Assembly: GCA_947646415.1 (NCBI GenBank)
Contig: CANSGN010000013.1
Location: 1-52,084 of the forward strand
Length of the DNA stretch: 52,084 bases
DNA from: an uncultured Clostridia bacterium
GTDB taxonomy: Bacteria > Bacillota > Clostridia > Christensenellales > UBA3700
Reading direction: 5' to 3'
The position numbers and the translations under genes are program-made. This document shows, one piece after another, positions 25,284 to 34,610 of the stretch. Position 1 is the first letter of the stretch. Each line of letters opens with the position of its first letter. The notes under the pieces are model-generated. The model saw only the letters and a list, made by a program, of their open reading frames with translations, was not told the DNA's origin and did not search any database.

Positions 25284-26048
25284 TTAGTCCTTTTTGCGGC
25301 TTGCCATTATAATCAGCAATATTCTTGCAAATTGTATTAAAGTAATAACAAAGGATGCAACATAAGTCATAGCTGCGGTGCGTAAAACTCGGGAAACACC
25401 GCGAATTTCGTTGTCGTCAAGTATTGCCATATCATCCAAAATGTCTTTAGCACGATTGCTTGCATTAAATTCTACAGGCAAAGTAACCAAAGCAAATAAA
25501 AGGTTTAAACCAAATACTGCCAAAAGCACATAGTAGATTGCAGTAGGCACATTGCTTGATACAGGAAGAAAAACAGATAACAAAATGTTAAGTATAAGTA
25601 CAGGTATAAGCAATTTGGAACTTAAGTTTAGTACAGGTACCAAAGCACCGCGAATTTTAACAGGTGCGTAGTTTTTTGCATGTTGGATAGCATGTCCCAC
25701 TTCGTGAGCCGCAACACCGATTGCCGCTATTGCAGAAGAGTTGTATACGGAATCGGATAACACAACAGTTTTGGAACGTGGGTCATAGTGGTCGGAAAGT
25801 GAGCCGCTGCATCTGCCGATTTGCACATCAGTCAAACCTTCGCTGTCAAGTATTTGTCTTGCTACCATATAGGCAGGTATGCCTTTTTTGCTGTTGACTT
25901 GATTATATCTATTAAAAACAATTTTAACTTTTATGGAAACATATAATGCCCATAAAACCGCAGGAATAAAACAAAGAGCGACTATGTATAGAATATTTAA
26001 CGTCAAATCGTATGCTGAGCCAGATGCAGCACAAAATAGTGTATTCAT
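25284..26048 (-). CDS. YugP-like membrane zinc metalloprotease
   Basis: 254 residues. The zinc-binding HEVGH is at 115-119 from this start, within AAIGVAAHEVGHAIQH, typical of the neutral zinc metallopeptidase family represented by B. subtilis YugP. Hydrophobic segments lie at about 15-40, near 140-200 in two spans, and at the C-terminus, so it is a membrane protease with its active site near the membrane. The start at 26048 has AAGAAGGT upstream; an in-frame ATG at 26114 would add a basic 22-residue extension without a ribosome site. Its targets are unknown. The neighbour upstream is an unrelated unknown gene on the same strand. Confidence 0.88.
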   Translation of the reverse strand: MNTLFCAASGSAYDLTLNILYIVALCFIPAVLWALYVSIKVKIVFNRYNQVNSKKGIPAYMVARQILDSEGLTDVQIGRCSGSLSDHYDPRSKTVVLSDSVYNSSAIAAIGVAAHEVGHAIQHAKNYAPVKIRGALVPVLNLSSKLLIPVLILNILLSVFLPVSSNVPTAIYYVLLAVFGLNLLFALVTLPVEFNASNRAKDILDDMAILDDNEIRGVSRVLRTAAMTYVASFVITLIQFARILLIIMASRKKD

Positions 26049-26163
26049 ATTTTTTACCTTCTTTTTTATTTCAGATTTTATACGCTTTAATCTGCTTATT
26101 ACCATTATGCACAAAATTTTATAAAATGTCTATACTTTCAATGTAAATATAGTGTAAATTTTG

Positions 26164-27072
26164 TTAAAAATTAACTTTTTCAAGCTTATTTTCTTTTATA
26201 GAATAAGTGCATTTTTTGACATTATCTTTGAAAACCAAAAACAAACAGTTATCATTTATCGGGCAGTTTGGGATGATAATATCCGTTAAATCTTCAAACA
26301 TTTGCATAAAATCGTCAATAAATTGCGGGCAAGTCGGGGATAATAGTTCTTTACAATAGTCGTAATCCTCGGCAAGTATTGCTTGCAAAAAATCGTAAGC
26401 GATTAGTTTTTCGTGGCAACGGTGTTTGTTTGTGTAGTCAAAATATTCGTTATCGGCAGTGTATTCTTTGCCGTCAAAGGTTAAATGACAGTTGTAAACT
26501 CTGCCTTGATTGTCAGCGAGCGATATTTTAAATGAAATACCGTTATCGTCAAATGTATAGCTTTCACATTCCTTATCTATCAAAACAGAGTAATCGTTGT
26601 AGTCGTAAAACACAACGCATAAATAATGCGGGCACAAAATATAAAACAATACCCCGCTGTCAAGCACTGCTTCCTGCATTTTTTCGGGATATTCTGGGAT
26701 AGGGACGGAAATAAAATTGCTGCTGTTTTCTATTAGCAGTTTGGGGATATTGTCCGTATAAATGGTTATTGTATGTTCGCCGAACTCCCGTTGCATTTCT
26801 ACTTGAGGATTGCTTGGCGGTATGTAAGGTGCAAACTTGGGTATTAAATAGTACATATTAATATCCAATTTGACATTAGGGATATTGCATATCAGCTTAC
26901 CGCCGACGATTTTTGCGGTAGAACTTATTGGCAAAAACAAAGTTTTATCGTATATAGGTAGCAAAGTAAGAATATAGTTTTTTTCTGCATCCAGCTCTAT
27001 CATACCGCTTGTGTTTTGCGTGCCGTCTACCAAAATTACAAATTGACTGTTATCATAAAATATTTTATACAT
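26164..27072 (-). CDS. Conserved-looking protein of unknown function
   Basis: 302 residues from the ATG at 27072. A frame open to 27162 would add 30 residues that include the GGAGG sequence, so the shorter form is preferred, although the spacing from GGAGG is long (13 nt). No signal peptide or membrane segment. The first 110 residues are beta-rich (FVILVDGTQ, LTLLPIYD, ISSTAKIVGGKLIC). The end is mixed, with a helix around LLSPTCPQFIDDFMQMFEDL and several Cys. I recognise no family. It is divergent from spoVT, sharing about 100 bp of promoter region. Confidence 0.65.
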   Translation of the reverse strand: MYKIFYDNSQFVILVDGTQNTSGMIELDAEKNYILTLLPIYDKTLFLPISSTAKIVGGKLICNIPNVKLDINMYYLIPKFAPYIPPSNPQVEMQREFGEHTITIYTDNIPKLLIENSSNFISVPIPEYPEKMQEAVLDSGVLFYILCPHYLCVVFYDYNDYSVLIDKECESYTFDDNGISFKISLADNQGRVYNCHLTFDGKEYTADNEYFDYTNKHRCHEKLIAYDFLQAILAEDYDYCKELLSPTCPQFIDDFMQMFEDLTDIIIPNCPINDNCLFLVFKDNVKKCTYSIKENKLEKVNF

Positions 27073-27173
27073 ATTAAAAGGTATTCCTCCTATAAATAAA
27101 GTATGCAAAATTTGAAAAAAAGATAAGAATATTTTTGGTATATTAGCAAAAACTAATTGCAAGGAGGAAATTT

Positions 27174-27683
27174 ATGGCTGGAATTGTCAGAAGAATAGAC
27201 GAGCTTGGCAGAATAGTTATTCCCAAGGAATTAAGAAGAACAATGCGTATTCGCGACGGGGAAGAGTTGGAGATGAACCAAGTTTCGGACAACGAAATAA
27301 TTATAAAAAAATTCAGTCAAATGCAAGCATTGCAAGCTTTGGCGGAAGGTTATTCTAAAGTACTGTTTGATTTGTGCGGTGTGCAAATCATGATTGTGGA
27401 TAAAAGTAAAGTTTTAACGCACGAGGGAGGTAAGGAAAGTAAGGAGGGAGAACTTATTTCCAATACTTTGTTTAGTGTGTTGCAGGATAGAAAGCAAACT
27501 TTTGCAAACGAAAATATTCGCATAACCAAAAACGATAGCGGATATTCGGAAGATGTTTATATTCATCCTATACTTGCAGGTGGCGATTTGTATGGTGGTA
27601 TTATTGCTGTAGGTGCAATAACAAATGATATTAAATCCAACATAAAAGTTGCGGGATATTGCTTGGCAAGTCAGCTTGAATAG
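27174..27683 (+). CDS. spoVT: Stage V sporulation transcription regulator SpoVT
   Basis: 169 residues. The N-terminal AbrB-type swapped-hairpin DNA-binding domain is clear (GIVRRIDELGRIVIPKELRR then IRDGEELE), followed by a GAF-like domain (about 55-169). In Bacillus this protein tunes forespore gene expression. AAGGAGG lies before the ATG. It is followed after 2 bp by spoVB and then mazG, the same order as spoVT-yabM-yabN in Bacillus, which strongly supports the assignment. Confidence 0.93.
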   Translation: MAGIVRRIDELGRIVIPKELRRTMRIRDGEELEMNQVSDNEIIIKKFSQMQALQALAEGYSKVLFDLCGVQIMIVDKSKVLTHEGGKESKEGELISNTLFSVLQDRKQTFANENIRITKNDSGYSEDVYIHPILAGGDLYGGIIAVGAITNDIKSNIKVAGYCLASQLE

Positions 27684-27685
27684 TT

Positions 27686-29290
27686 TTGAGTGAATTAGTA
27701 AGAGCGACAAAAACCCGTCAAAAATCGAGGTTAAACAGTTATACTGCGGGCGCAATGCTACTTGCTGCGTCAGGTATGATTGCAAAAATACTAGGTGCTA
27801 TTTACCGCATACCTTTAACCAATCTGCTTGGTGCAGAGGGTATAGGTATGTATCAGCTAGTATTTCCCGTTTATGCGTTGATGTTGACTATTTCGTCCGG
27901 TGGCATACCTACTGCCATAAGTAGGCTGGTCAGCGAAAACAAGACGATAGGAGACGGCGATAAGGTTGCTAAAATTATGAAATCCGCGTTTGTTTTGCTT
28001 TTTGGTTTGGGTGCGGTCAGCATGCTTATTATGTTTGTGATTTCCGCTCCGCTTGCCACATTGCAAAACAACTACAGCATTAGATATGCTTATTATGTGG
28101 TTGCTCCCGCAATTTTAATTGTGGCGATTTCCGCATATTTTAAAGGTTGGTTTCAAGGTAATATGAATATGTTGCCGACTGCTATTTCGCAGATAGCGGA
28201 GCAAGCTTTTAAAATGATATTTGGTCTGCTTTTCGCATATTTGTTATTACCTCAAGGTGTGATAAATGCGGTTGTTGGGGCTTTGATTGGGCTTACACTT
28301 GCGGAATTTCTTTCCATGCTTATTATGGCGTTGCTGTTTATCGCAAATAAGGGTAAGGCAATCCCAAAAGTCAGCTTGGATTTGGATAATACCAAAAATA
28401 TTGTAAAGGTAAGTTTGCCTATTATGGCAAGTGGGCTTATCTTTCCGATAGTGCAGTTTGTGGATAGTTTGCTAATTGTAAATTTGCTTGTCGGCAGAGG
28501 TTTGGCAAGGGATGTTGCAGTAGGGCAATATGGTATTTTGTCCGCACCCGTCAATACGCTTATAAATATGCCGATAGTTATTACTTTGGCATTTGCGGTT
28601 GCCATTGTGCCTATTATAAGTTCCAAAAGGGCGCTGAGAGATGCTGTCAGCATAAAGGATAAATCTGCTTTGGCAGTAAAAATGTCCTTTTTGATAGGAG
28701 CGCCATGCTTTGTAGCAATTTTGATTTTGGCAAAGCCGCTGATGATGATTTTATATCCGTCGCTTGACGGCAGCAGTATAGAGCTTGCATCATCCTTGCT
28801 TATGGTATCATCCGTATCTGTAATATTGCTTACTTTATCACAAGTTTTCACATCTTTAATGCAGGCGCTAGGAAAAACAGTCAAACCTGTTTTAATACTT
28901 TTAATGACGGCAGTCACAAAAATAGTTTTGGATATCATTTTGATTATGCACTTGGGGATTATGGGTGCGGCACTGTCAAGTGTTATAGCTTATTTCCTTT
29001 GTGTGCTTGTGGGCTGGGCTACAATGTCAAAACTTTTGGGTAATAATGAAAAATTAGTCAAAAATATTAGTAAAATCTTTATAATTAGTGTTATAATAGG
29101 ATTGATAATATACGGATTGACATTTTTATTGTCAAAGTGGTGGCTTGTACTTGCAAGTGTTGCTATCACGCCGATTGTATATTTTATTTTAGTTTTGTTG
29201 TTTAAAGTGTTTACTAATGACGAGTTGTATTCTTTTCCGTTTGGGGAAAAACTTGCAAAACTAGATGAAAAAATACACAAACAAAAGTGA
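27686..29290 (+). CDS. spoVB: SpoVB-like polysaccharide/lipid II flippase family protein
   Basis: 534 residues, hydrophobic throughout with about 14 predicted membrane spans. The start (AGAMLLAASGMIAKILGAIYRIPL) and ISSGGIPTAISRLVSE are typical of the MOP-superfamily SpoVB/YabM branch, which exports cell-wall or spore-cortex precursors. The start is a TTG at 27686, two bases after the spoVT stop, with no separate ribosome site, so translation is probably coupled. Location between spoVT and mazG supports a spore or cortex role rather than general MurJ duty, but the sequence cannot separate these. Confidence 0.88.
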   Translation: MSELVRATKTRQKSRLNSYTAGAMLLAASGMIAKILGAIYRIPLTNLLGAEGIGMYQLVFPVYALMLTISSGGIPTAISRLVSENKTIGDGDKVAKIMKSAFVLLFGLGAVSMLIMFVISAPLATLQNNYSIRYAYYVVAPAILIVAISAYFKGWFQGNMNMLPTAISQIAEQAFKMIFGLLFAYLLLPQGVINAVVGALIGLTLAEFLSMLIMALLFIANKGKAIPKVSLDLDNTKNIVKVSLPIMASGLIFPIVQFVDSLLIVNLLVGRGLARDVAVGQYGILSAPVNTLINMPIVITLAFAVAIVPIISSKRALRDAVSIKDKSALAVKMSFLIGAPCFVAILILAKPLMMILYPSLDGSSIELASSLLMVSSVSVILLTLSQVFTSLMQALGKTVKPVLILLMTAVTKIVLDIILIMHLGIMGAALSSVIAYFLCVLVGWATMSKLLGNNEKLVKNISKIFIISVIIGLIIYGLTFLLSKWWLVLASVAITPIVYFILVLLFKVFTNDELYSFPFGEKLAKLDEKIHKQK

Positions 29291-29296
29291 GGGCTT

Positions 29297-30709
29297 ATGA
29301 TAAAAGTTGTTGGGCTTGGCTTAAAAGACGGAGATTTATCTTTAAAAGGTGCAGTTGCGATTGATAATGCCGATAAGGTAATTGTCAAAACCGCACTCAC
29401 TGATACATACAAGTTTTTTATGGAAGAAAATATTCCGCACGAAACATTGGACAGTTTTTATGAAAATTCGGAAGACTTTGACGATTTGGACAGCAATATC
29501 GCAAAGTTTCTTTTGTCGTTAAAGGACGAAAATATAGTTTATTGCGTTAACGGCAATGGGGCGGATGACAGGTCGGTTATCAAGTTAAAAGAAAGTTGCG
29601 AGGTGGAAATAATCGCAGGTGTCTCCAGGGAACTTAGCGTTTTGGAAAGACATCCGCACACAAGCATTGTCAAAGTATCCGCTTATGACATTGCGGGGGA
29701 CAGGGCTTTTAGTTATGACAAGACTTTGCCGCTTGTAATTTGTGATATCGATAACGCTTATATTGCAAGTGAAGTAAAGGAAATTTTGGCTCGCGTTGTA
29801 GGCGAAGAGTGCAATATAACTTTTTTTAAGGGGGAGCAAGAAATTGTAATTGCTGCCTATGAGCTTGACAGGCAAGTTGATTTTAATTACGAATGTGGCG
29901 TATATGTTTCTCCATTTGAAATTACGGACAAGCAAGAGTATAATTTTGGCGATTTGCTAAGGATAATGTTCAAGCTGCGTAGTAAAAACGGCTGTGAGTG
30001 GGACAAGGCTCAAACACACGAAAGTATACGCAAAAATTTGATTGAGGAAGCATACGAACTTGTAGAGGCTATTGACAATCAAGATATCGATAATATTATC
30101 GAAGAGGCTGGAGATGTGATTTTGCAAGGCGTTTTCCATGCCGTAATCGGAGAGGACGAAGGGGAGTTTAACAGTAACGAAGTGTTAACTCATTTATGCA
30201 ATAAACTTGTAACTAGGCATACTCACATTTTTGGAGATGTGGTTGCAAACAATGCCGACGAAGCACTTATGGCTTGGGAGGCAGCTAAAGCAAAGGAAAA
30301 AAGCCAAAGCGATTTGGTAAGCAAAATAGAGGGTGTGGCAAAAGCACTTCCAGGCTTGCAAAAAGCGGCAAAATACCAAAAATACCTTGCGAAAATCGGT
30401 ATGGATTTTGAAAATATCTCTCAAATTAAGGACAAAATAGCGGAAGAGTTGCAGGAAGTATTTAGTGCAAATGAGGACAATATTGAAATGGAATGTGGAG
30501 ATTTGTTGTTTGCTGTGGTTAACCTGCTTAGATTTTTGAAGGTAGACGGAGAAGTCGCGTTAAACAAATCGTGTGCTAAGTTTGAGCGCAGAGTAAAATA
30601 TATGCAAAACGCGTGTGATAAAAACAATCTTAAATTAAATGAGCTTACGGCAGACCAACAAGAAAGTTTATGGCAAGAGGCAAAAGAAAATGAAGATTGC
30701 CGATATTGA
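29297..30709 (+). CDS. mazG: YabN-type fusion of tetrapyrrole methylase-like domain and MazG pyrophosphohydrolase
   Basis: 470 residues. Residues 1-215 form a degenerate tetrapyrrole-methylase-like domain (MIKVVGLGLKDGDLSLKG at the start). Residues 220-460 hold two MazG repeats, with LRSKNGCEWDKAQTHESIRK, LIEEAYELVEAI and EEAGDVILQGVFHA supplying the magnesium-binding acidic residues. MazG hydrolyses NTPs to NMP and pyrophosphate, cleaning nucleotide pools. The usual CPWD reads CEWD. The gene begins 6 bp after spoVB, and the dus gene overlaps its last 20 bases, so all four genes form an operon. Confidence 0.92.
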   Translation: MIKVVGLGLKDGDLSLKGAVAIDNADKVIVKTALTDTYKFFMEENIPHETLDSFYENSEDFDDLDSNIAKFLLSLKDENIVYCVNGNGADDRSVIKLKESCEVEIIAGVSRELSVLERHPHTSIVKVSAYDIAGDRAFSYDKTLPLVICDIDNAYIASEVKEILARVVGEECNITFFKGEQEIVIAAYELDRQVDFNYECGVYVSPFEITDKQEYNFGDLLRIMFKLRSKNGCEWDKAQTHESIRKNLIEEAYELVEAIDNQDIDNIIEEAGDVILQGVFHAVIGEDEGEFNSNEVLTHLCNKLVTRHTHIFGDVVANNADEALMAWEAAKAKEKSQSDLVSKIEGVAKALPGLQKAAKYQKYLAKIGMDFENISQIKDKIAEELQEVFSANEDNIEMECGDLLFAVVNLLRFLKVDGEVALNKSCAKFERRVKYMQNACDKNNLKLNELTADQQESLWQEAKENEDCRY

Positions 30710-31643
30710 GTTAAAAGGAGATGCCGTACTTGCTCCTATTGCAGGTTTTACCGATGTAGGGTTTAGGGATATTGCAGCAAGATACGGGGCAAGCCTTACT
30801 TATACCGAAATGATAAGTTGCAAAGGCATGGTGTACGGCAGCGAAAAGACAAAGGAATTGCTTGCAACAACAAATAACGAAAGGGTAAAAGCTGTACAAA
30901 TTTTTGGTGCTGACCCGCAAATTATGGCAAAGGCATGTTGTATGCAGGAAATGCAAGAATTTGACATTATAGATATAAATATGGGTTGTCCCGTGCCAAA
31001 GATTGTTAATAACGGAGAGGGAAGTGCTTTGCTAAACAATCCCAAACTTGCTGCACAAATAGTAAAAAACGTTGTCAAACAAACGGGAAAAGTCGTTACA
31101 GTTAAGTTCCGCAAGGGCTTTAAACGAGGGGAGAATGTTGCCGTAGATTTTGCAAGATATATGCAAGATGCAGGAGCAAGTGCCATAACCGTACACGGCA
31201 GAACAAGGGAAGACTATTATATGGGTAATGCCGATTGGGATACTATTGCAAAAGTGGTGGAAAGCGTTAATATTCCTGTAATTGCAAACGGAGATGTGAC
31301 GGACGATGCAACTTATTTAAAAATAAAAGACCATACCAAAGCAAGCGGTGTAATGATTGCAAGAGGGGCATTGGGTAACCCGCAGATTTTTAAAGAAATC
31401 GCAGATAAATGTTTGAAAATCGATACTATTTTTGATAAAGTCGATAAAAAAAGGGACATTTTGTTGCAAGTTGAAACACTTAAGAACTATTATTCGGATA
31501 GATACATTTATTCAAATATGAAAAAGCAAATTTGTTATTACCTTAAAGGTATGTCAAATAGCAAACTACTAAAAGATAAAATTTGTCATGTGGAAAGTGT
31601 AAGTGAATTGGTAAACATTGTAAAAAGTATAGATTTTGATTGA
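30690..31643 (+). CDS. dusB: tRNA-dihydrouridine synthase
   Basis: A 317-residue flavoenzyme reducing uridines in the tRNA D-loop. Motifs are VLAPIAGFTDVGFRD, the catalytic Cys in INMGCPVPKI, ITVHGRTREDYYMG, IPVIANGDV and MIARGALGNP. The start at 30690 lies inside the end of mazG and has AAGAGG upstream; a frame open to 30639 deep in mazG is unlikely. The DusB-like assignment rests on overall similarity. A lone AAAATCGATACTATTTT stretch at 31416-31432 lies in the coding region and matches a motif seen in intergenic DNA. Confidence 0.92.
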   Translation: MKIADIELKGDAVLAPIAGFTDVGFRDIAARYGASLTYTEMISCKGMVYGSEKTKELLATTNNERVKAVQIFGADPQIMAKACCMQEMQEFDIIDINMGCPVPKIVNNGEGSALLNNPKLAAQIVKNVVKQTGKVVTVKFRKGFKRGENVAVDFARYMQDAGASAITVHGRTREDYYMGNADWDTIAKVVESVNIPVIANGDVTDDATYLKIKDHTKASGVMIARGALGNPQIFKEIADKCLKIDTIFDKVDKKRDILLQVETLKNYYSDRYIYSNMKKQICYYLKGMSNSKLLKDKICHVESVSELVNIVKSIDFD

Positions 31644-31706
31644 CATATATTAAACGCAAAAAAGTATTTACATTAAAACAGGAAAACAAATAACGAGGAG
31701 TTAAAA

Positions 31707-32198
31707 ATGATACATATAGTTTTGTTAGAGCCGGAGATACCGCAAAATACAGGAAATATTGTAAGAACATGTGCCGCAACGGGTGCAAAATTGCATTTGA
31801 TTGAGCCGTTCGGCTTTACTTTTGAAGATAAATATTTAAAAAGAGCGGGTTTGGATTATTGGGATTTGGCGGATATTTGCACATATAAAAATTATCAAGA
31901 GTTTTTGCAAAGAAACAAGGCAAATATCAAACAAATTTTTTATGCCTCCACAAAGTCACAGCATAATCATACGGAAGTAAAGTATGAGGAAGATGTTTAT
32001 GTTATGTTCGGTAAAGAGTCCAAAGGAATACCCGAGGAAATCTTGCACGATAACTATGACAAGTGCATAAGGATTCCTATGAAAGGGGATATCCGCTCGT
32101 TAAATCTTGCAAATTCGGTAGCGATAATTTGTTACGAGTATCACAGACAACATAACTTTGAACAGCTAAATCAAACAGGACATTTGACTAAATTTTAA
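31707..32198 (+). CDS. trmL: tRNA (cytidine(34)-2'-O)-methyltransferase
   Basis: A 163-residue SPOUT-family enzyme that methylates the wobble nucleotide of certain leucine tRNAs. The trefoil-knot motifs are visible: PEIPQNTGNIVRTCAATG (10-27), MFGKESKGIPEEIL and IPMKGDIRSLNLANSVAI. The length is typical. CGAGGAG precedes the start. It lies 63 bp after dus, so the two tRNA modification genes may share a transcript. A short A-rich gap follows before the pgk promoter. Confidence 0.94.
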   Translation: MIHIVLLEPEIPQNTGNIVRTCAATGAKLHLIEPFGFTFEDKYLKRAGLDYWDLADICTYKNYQEFLQRNKANIKQIFYASTKSQHNHTEVKYEEDVYVMFGKESKGIPEEILHDNYDKCIRIPMKGDIRSLNLANSVAIICYEYHRQHNFEQLNQTGHLTKF

Positions 32199-32224
32199 AC
32201 TTTTTAGGAAATACTATTGTTTTT

Positions 32225-32299
32225 TTGACAAAAATTTTGTTAAATTTAGCGCTAAGAATAAAAAAATATCTTGCAAAAATTACCAAATAGTGATATAAT
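32225..32299 (+). promoter_or_regulatory. Promoter of the pgk-tpiA-gpmI run, with upstream dyad
   Basis: TTGCAA (32271-32276), a 17-bp spacer and TATAAT (32294-32299). The whole 29-bp core matches the tilS promoter at 26 positions. Upstream, a near-palindrome TTGACAAAAATTTTGTTAA (about 32226-32244) could be an operator. The leader is about 65 nt. Confidence 0.65.
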
Positions 32300-32372
32300 A
32301 CTACTATTGATTATAAAACTTATAGTTAATATTAAAAATCAAAAATAAATTATAGGCAAGGAGAACCTAATA

Positions 32373-33692
32373 ATGAATAAAAAATCAATAAAAGATGTAA
32401 ATGTTTCCGGCAAAAAATGTCTTGTAAGAGTGGACTTCAATGTTCCTATGAAAGACGGCGTAATCACTGACGAAAATCGTATAAACGGTGCACTTCCTAC
32501 TATCCAATACTTGATGGATAACGGTGCAAAAGTTATACTTTGCTCACACATGGGCAAACCTCACAGCATTTTCAGTGAAAAAATTAAATTAACTAAGAAA
32601 GAGAAAAAGGCTGTAGAAGCTCTTCCTGAGGTAGAAAGAGAGTCTGCAACAAAAGCATATATCGATAAAGCGCTTAAGAGCGACCCTGTAAAATTGACTT
32701 TAAAACCTGTTGCTGACAGATTGAACGAGTTACTTGGCGGTAAAGTTACTTTCGCAACAGACGTTGTTGGTCCTGATGCAAAAGCAAAGGTTGCTGCTTT
32801 AAAGAGCGGCGAGTGTGTATTGCTTGAAAACTTAAGATTCCATGCAGAGGAAGAGGGCAGAGACGAAAATTTCTGCAAACAACTTGCAGAGTATTGCGAT
32901 ATTTATGTAAATGACGCATTTGGTACTGCTCACAGGTCTCACGCATCTACTGCAGGTATTGCAGAGTATGGTTTTGTTAAAGAGTGCGTTTGCGGTTTCT
33001 TGATTGAAAAAGAGCTTAACGTTATGGCAAAATCACTAGAGGCGCCTGTTCGTCCGTTTGTTGCTGTTTTAGGTGGCGCAAAAGTTGCAGATAAATTGAA
33101 AGTTATCGACAACTTGTTGGAAAAGTGCGATACATTGATTATCGGCGGCGGTATGGCTTATACTTTCATTAAAGCTCAAGGCGGTAATGTAGGTAATTCA
33201 TTAGTTGATGACGAGAAGATTGATTATTGTAAAGAAATGCTTGCAAAAGCTGACAAACTTGGCAAAAAGATTTATCTTCCAATAGATACTGTTGCAGCAA
33301 AATCTTTCCCTAACCCAATCGATAGCGAAATCGAAGTAAAAACAGTTGAAGCTATGAATATTCCAAGCGATATGATGGGGTTGGATATTGGCGAAAAATC
33401 TGCAGAAATGTTTGCCGATGCTATTAAATCTGCTAAAACAGTTGTATGGAATGGTCCTATGGGTGTGTTTGAAAACCCTATCCTTGCAAAAGGAACAATC
33501 GCAGTTGCAAAAGCAATGGCAGATGCAACCGACTGCACAACTATTATCGGTGGCGGCGACTCTGCAGCAGCAGTTGCTCAACTTGGATTTGCAGATAAAA
33601 TGAGCCACATTTCTACAGGTGGCGGTGCATCTTTGGAATTGTTTGAGGGTAAAATTCTTCCGGGTATTGCTTGCCTTAACGATAAAAAGTAA
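32373..33692 (+). CDS. pgk: Phosphoglycerate kinase
   Basis: A 439-residue glycolytic enzyme making ATP from 1,3-bisphosphoglycerate. Motifs are [25 protein letters not shown] (58-63), [22 protein letters not shown] and [14 protein letters not shown]. It is about 40 residues longer than the usual 395 because a Lys/Glu-rich insertion (about 64-106) separates SHMGKP from [14 protein letters not shown] precedes the start. It heads the glycolytic cluster with tpiA and gpmI. Confidence 0.96.
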   Translation: MNKKSIKDVNVSGKKCLVRVDFNVPMKDGVITDENRINGALPTIQYLMDNGAKVILCSHMGKPHSIFSEKIKLTKKEKKAVEALPEVERESATKAYIDKALKSDPVKLTLKPVADRLNELLGGKVTFATDVVGPDAKAKVAALKSGECVLLENLRFHAEEEGRDENFCKQLAEYCDIYVNDAFGTAHRSHASTAGIAEYGFVKECVCGFLIEKELNVMAKSLEAPVRPFVAVLGGAKVADKLKVIDNLLEKCDTLIIGGGMAYTFIKAQGGNVGNSLVDDEKIDYCKEMLAKADKLGKKIYLPIDTVAAKSFPNPIDSEIEVKTVEAMNIPSDMMGLDIGEKSAEMFADAIKSAKTVVWNGPMGVFENPILAKGTIAVAKAMADATDCTTIIGGGDSAAAVAQLGFADKMSHISTGGGASLELFEGKILPGIACLNDKK

Positions 33693-33791
33693 TCGGCACT
33701 CAACCATTTAATCACAAAAAACCTGCCGAAAACCGTTACTAAAAGCTAATATGGCGTTAAAAGTTTGGTATAGGCAACAAATAAAATCAAA

Positions 33792-33822
33792 TGCAAGATA
33801 GGGTGGCATACCTTATCTTGCA
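33792..33822 (+). promoter_or_regulatory. Intercistronic hairpin between pgk and tpiA
   Basis: Stem TGCAAGATA / TATCTTGCA (33792-33800, 33814-33822), continuing through GGT / ACC across a mismatch. It is followed by A, not T, so it is not a plus-strand terminator. It lies 38 nt before tpiA and may set mRNA processing or stability between the two cistrons. Confidence 0.6.
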
Positions 33823-33859
33823 AAAATAAAAAATTACCGTATTTAAGGAGAAATTAAAA

Positions 33860-34609
33860 ATGAGACAACCTATTATTGCAGGAAATTGGAAAATGAACAA
33901 TACAATCAAGGACACTAAGGCATTGCTTACAGACCTTATTCCTTTGGTAGCTGATAGCAAAGCAGAGTGCGTTGTTTGCGTACCTTACACAAACATTCAA
34001 ACTGCCGGCGAAATGATTAAAGGCACAAACATCAAATTGGGTGCAGAAAATGTTCATTGGGCAGATAAAGGTGCTTTTACAGGCGAAATAAGTGCAGATA
34101 TGCTTTTGGAGCTAGGTGTTGAGTATGTTATTATCGGACACAGCGAACGCCGTCAATATTTTGGCGAGACAGATGAGACTGTTAACAAAAGAGTTTTGCA
34201 AGCTTTGAAGAAAGGTTTAAAACCTATCATTTGTGTAGGCGAATCTTTGGAAGAGAGAGAGTCCGGTGTTTACAAAACATTGCTAGAGGCTCAAACTGAA
34301 AAAGCTTTGGCAGGTGTTACTTCTGACGAGCTTGACAAAGTTGTTATCGCTTACGAGCCTATTTGGGCAATCGGTACAGGCAAAACTGCTACTGCACAAG
34401 AGGCAAACGACACAATCGCTATTATCAGAAACAAAGTTGCAGAGTTATATTGCAAAAACTGTGCACAAAACAAACTTCGCATTCAATACGGCGGTTCTAT
34501 GAATCCTAAAAATGCAAGCGAGCTTATGGCTATGCCTGAAATTGACGGCGGTCTTATCGGCGGTGCAAGCTTAAAGGCAGAAGATTTCTCTAAGGTGGTT
34601 AAATACTAA
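33860..34609 (+). CDS. tpiA: Triosephosphate isomerase
   Basis: 249 residues, interconverting dihydroxyacetone phosphate and glyceraldehyde-3-phosphate. The N-terminal GNWKMN holds the catalytic Lys, IIGHSERR the catalytic His, and AYEPIWAIGTG the catalytic Glu and the mobile loop. The C-terminal phosphate-binding pieces YGGSMNPKNA and GLIGGASL are intact. AAGGAG precedes the start. gpmI begins one base after its stop, so the two are translated together. Confidence 0.97.
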   Translation: MRQPIIAGNWKMNNTIKDTKALLTDLIPLVADSKAECVVCVPYTNIQTAGEMIKGTNIKLGAENVHWADKGAFTGEISADMLLELGVEYVIIGHSERRQYFGETDETVNKRVLQALKKGLKPIICVGESLEERESGVYKTLLEAQTEKALAGVTSDELDKVVIAYEPIWAIGTGKTATAQEANDTIAIIRNKVAELYCKNCAQNKLRIQYGGSMNPKNASELMAMPEIDGGLIGGASLKAEDFSKVVKY

Positions 34610-34610
34610 T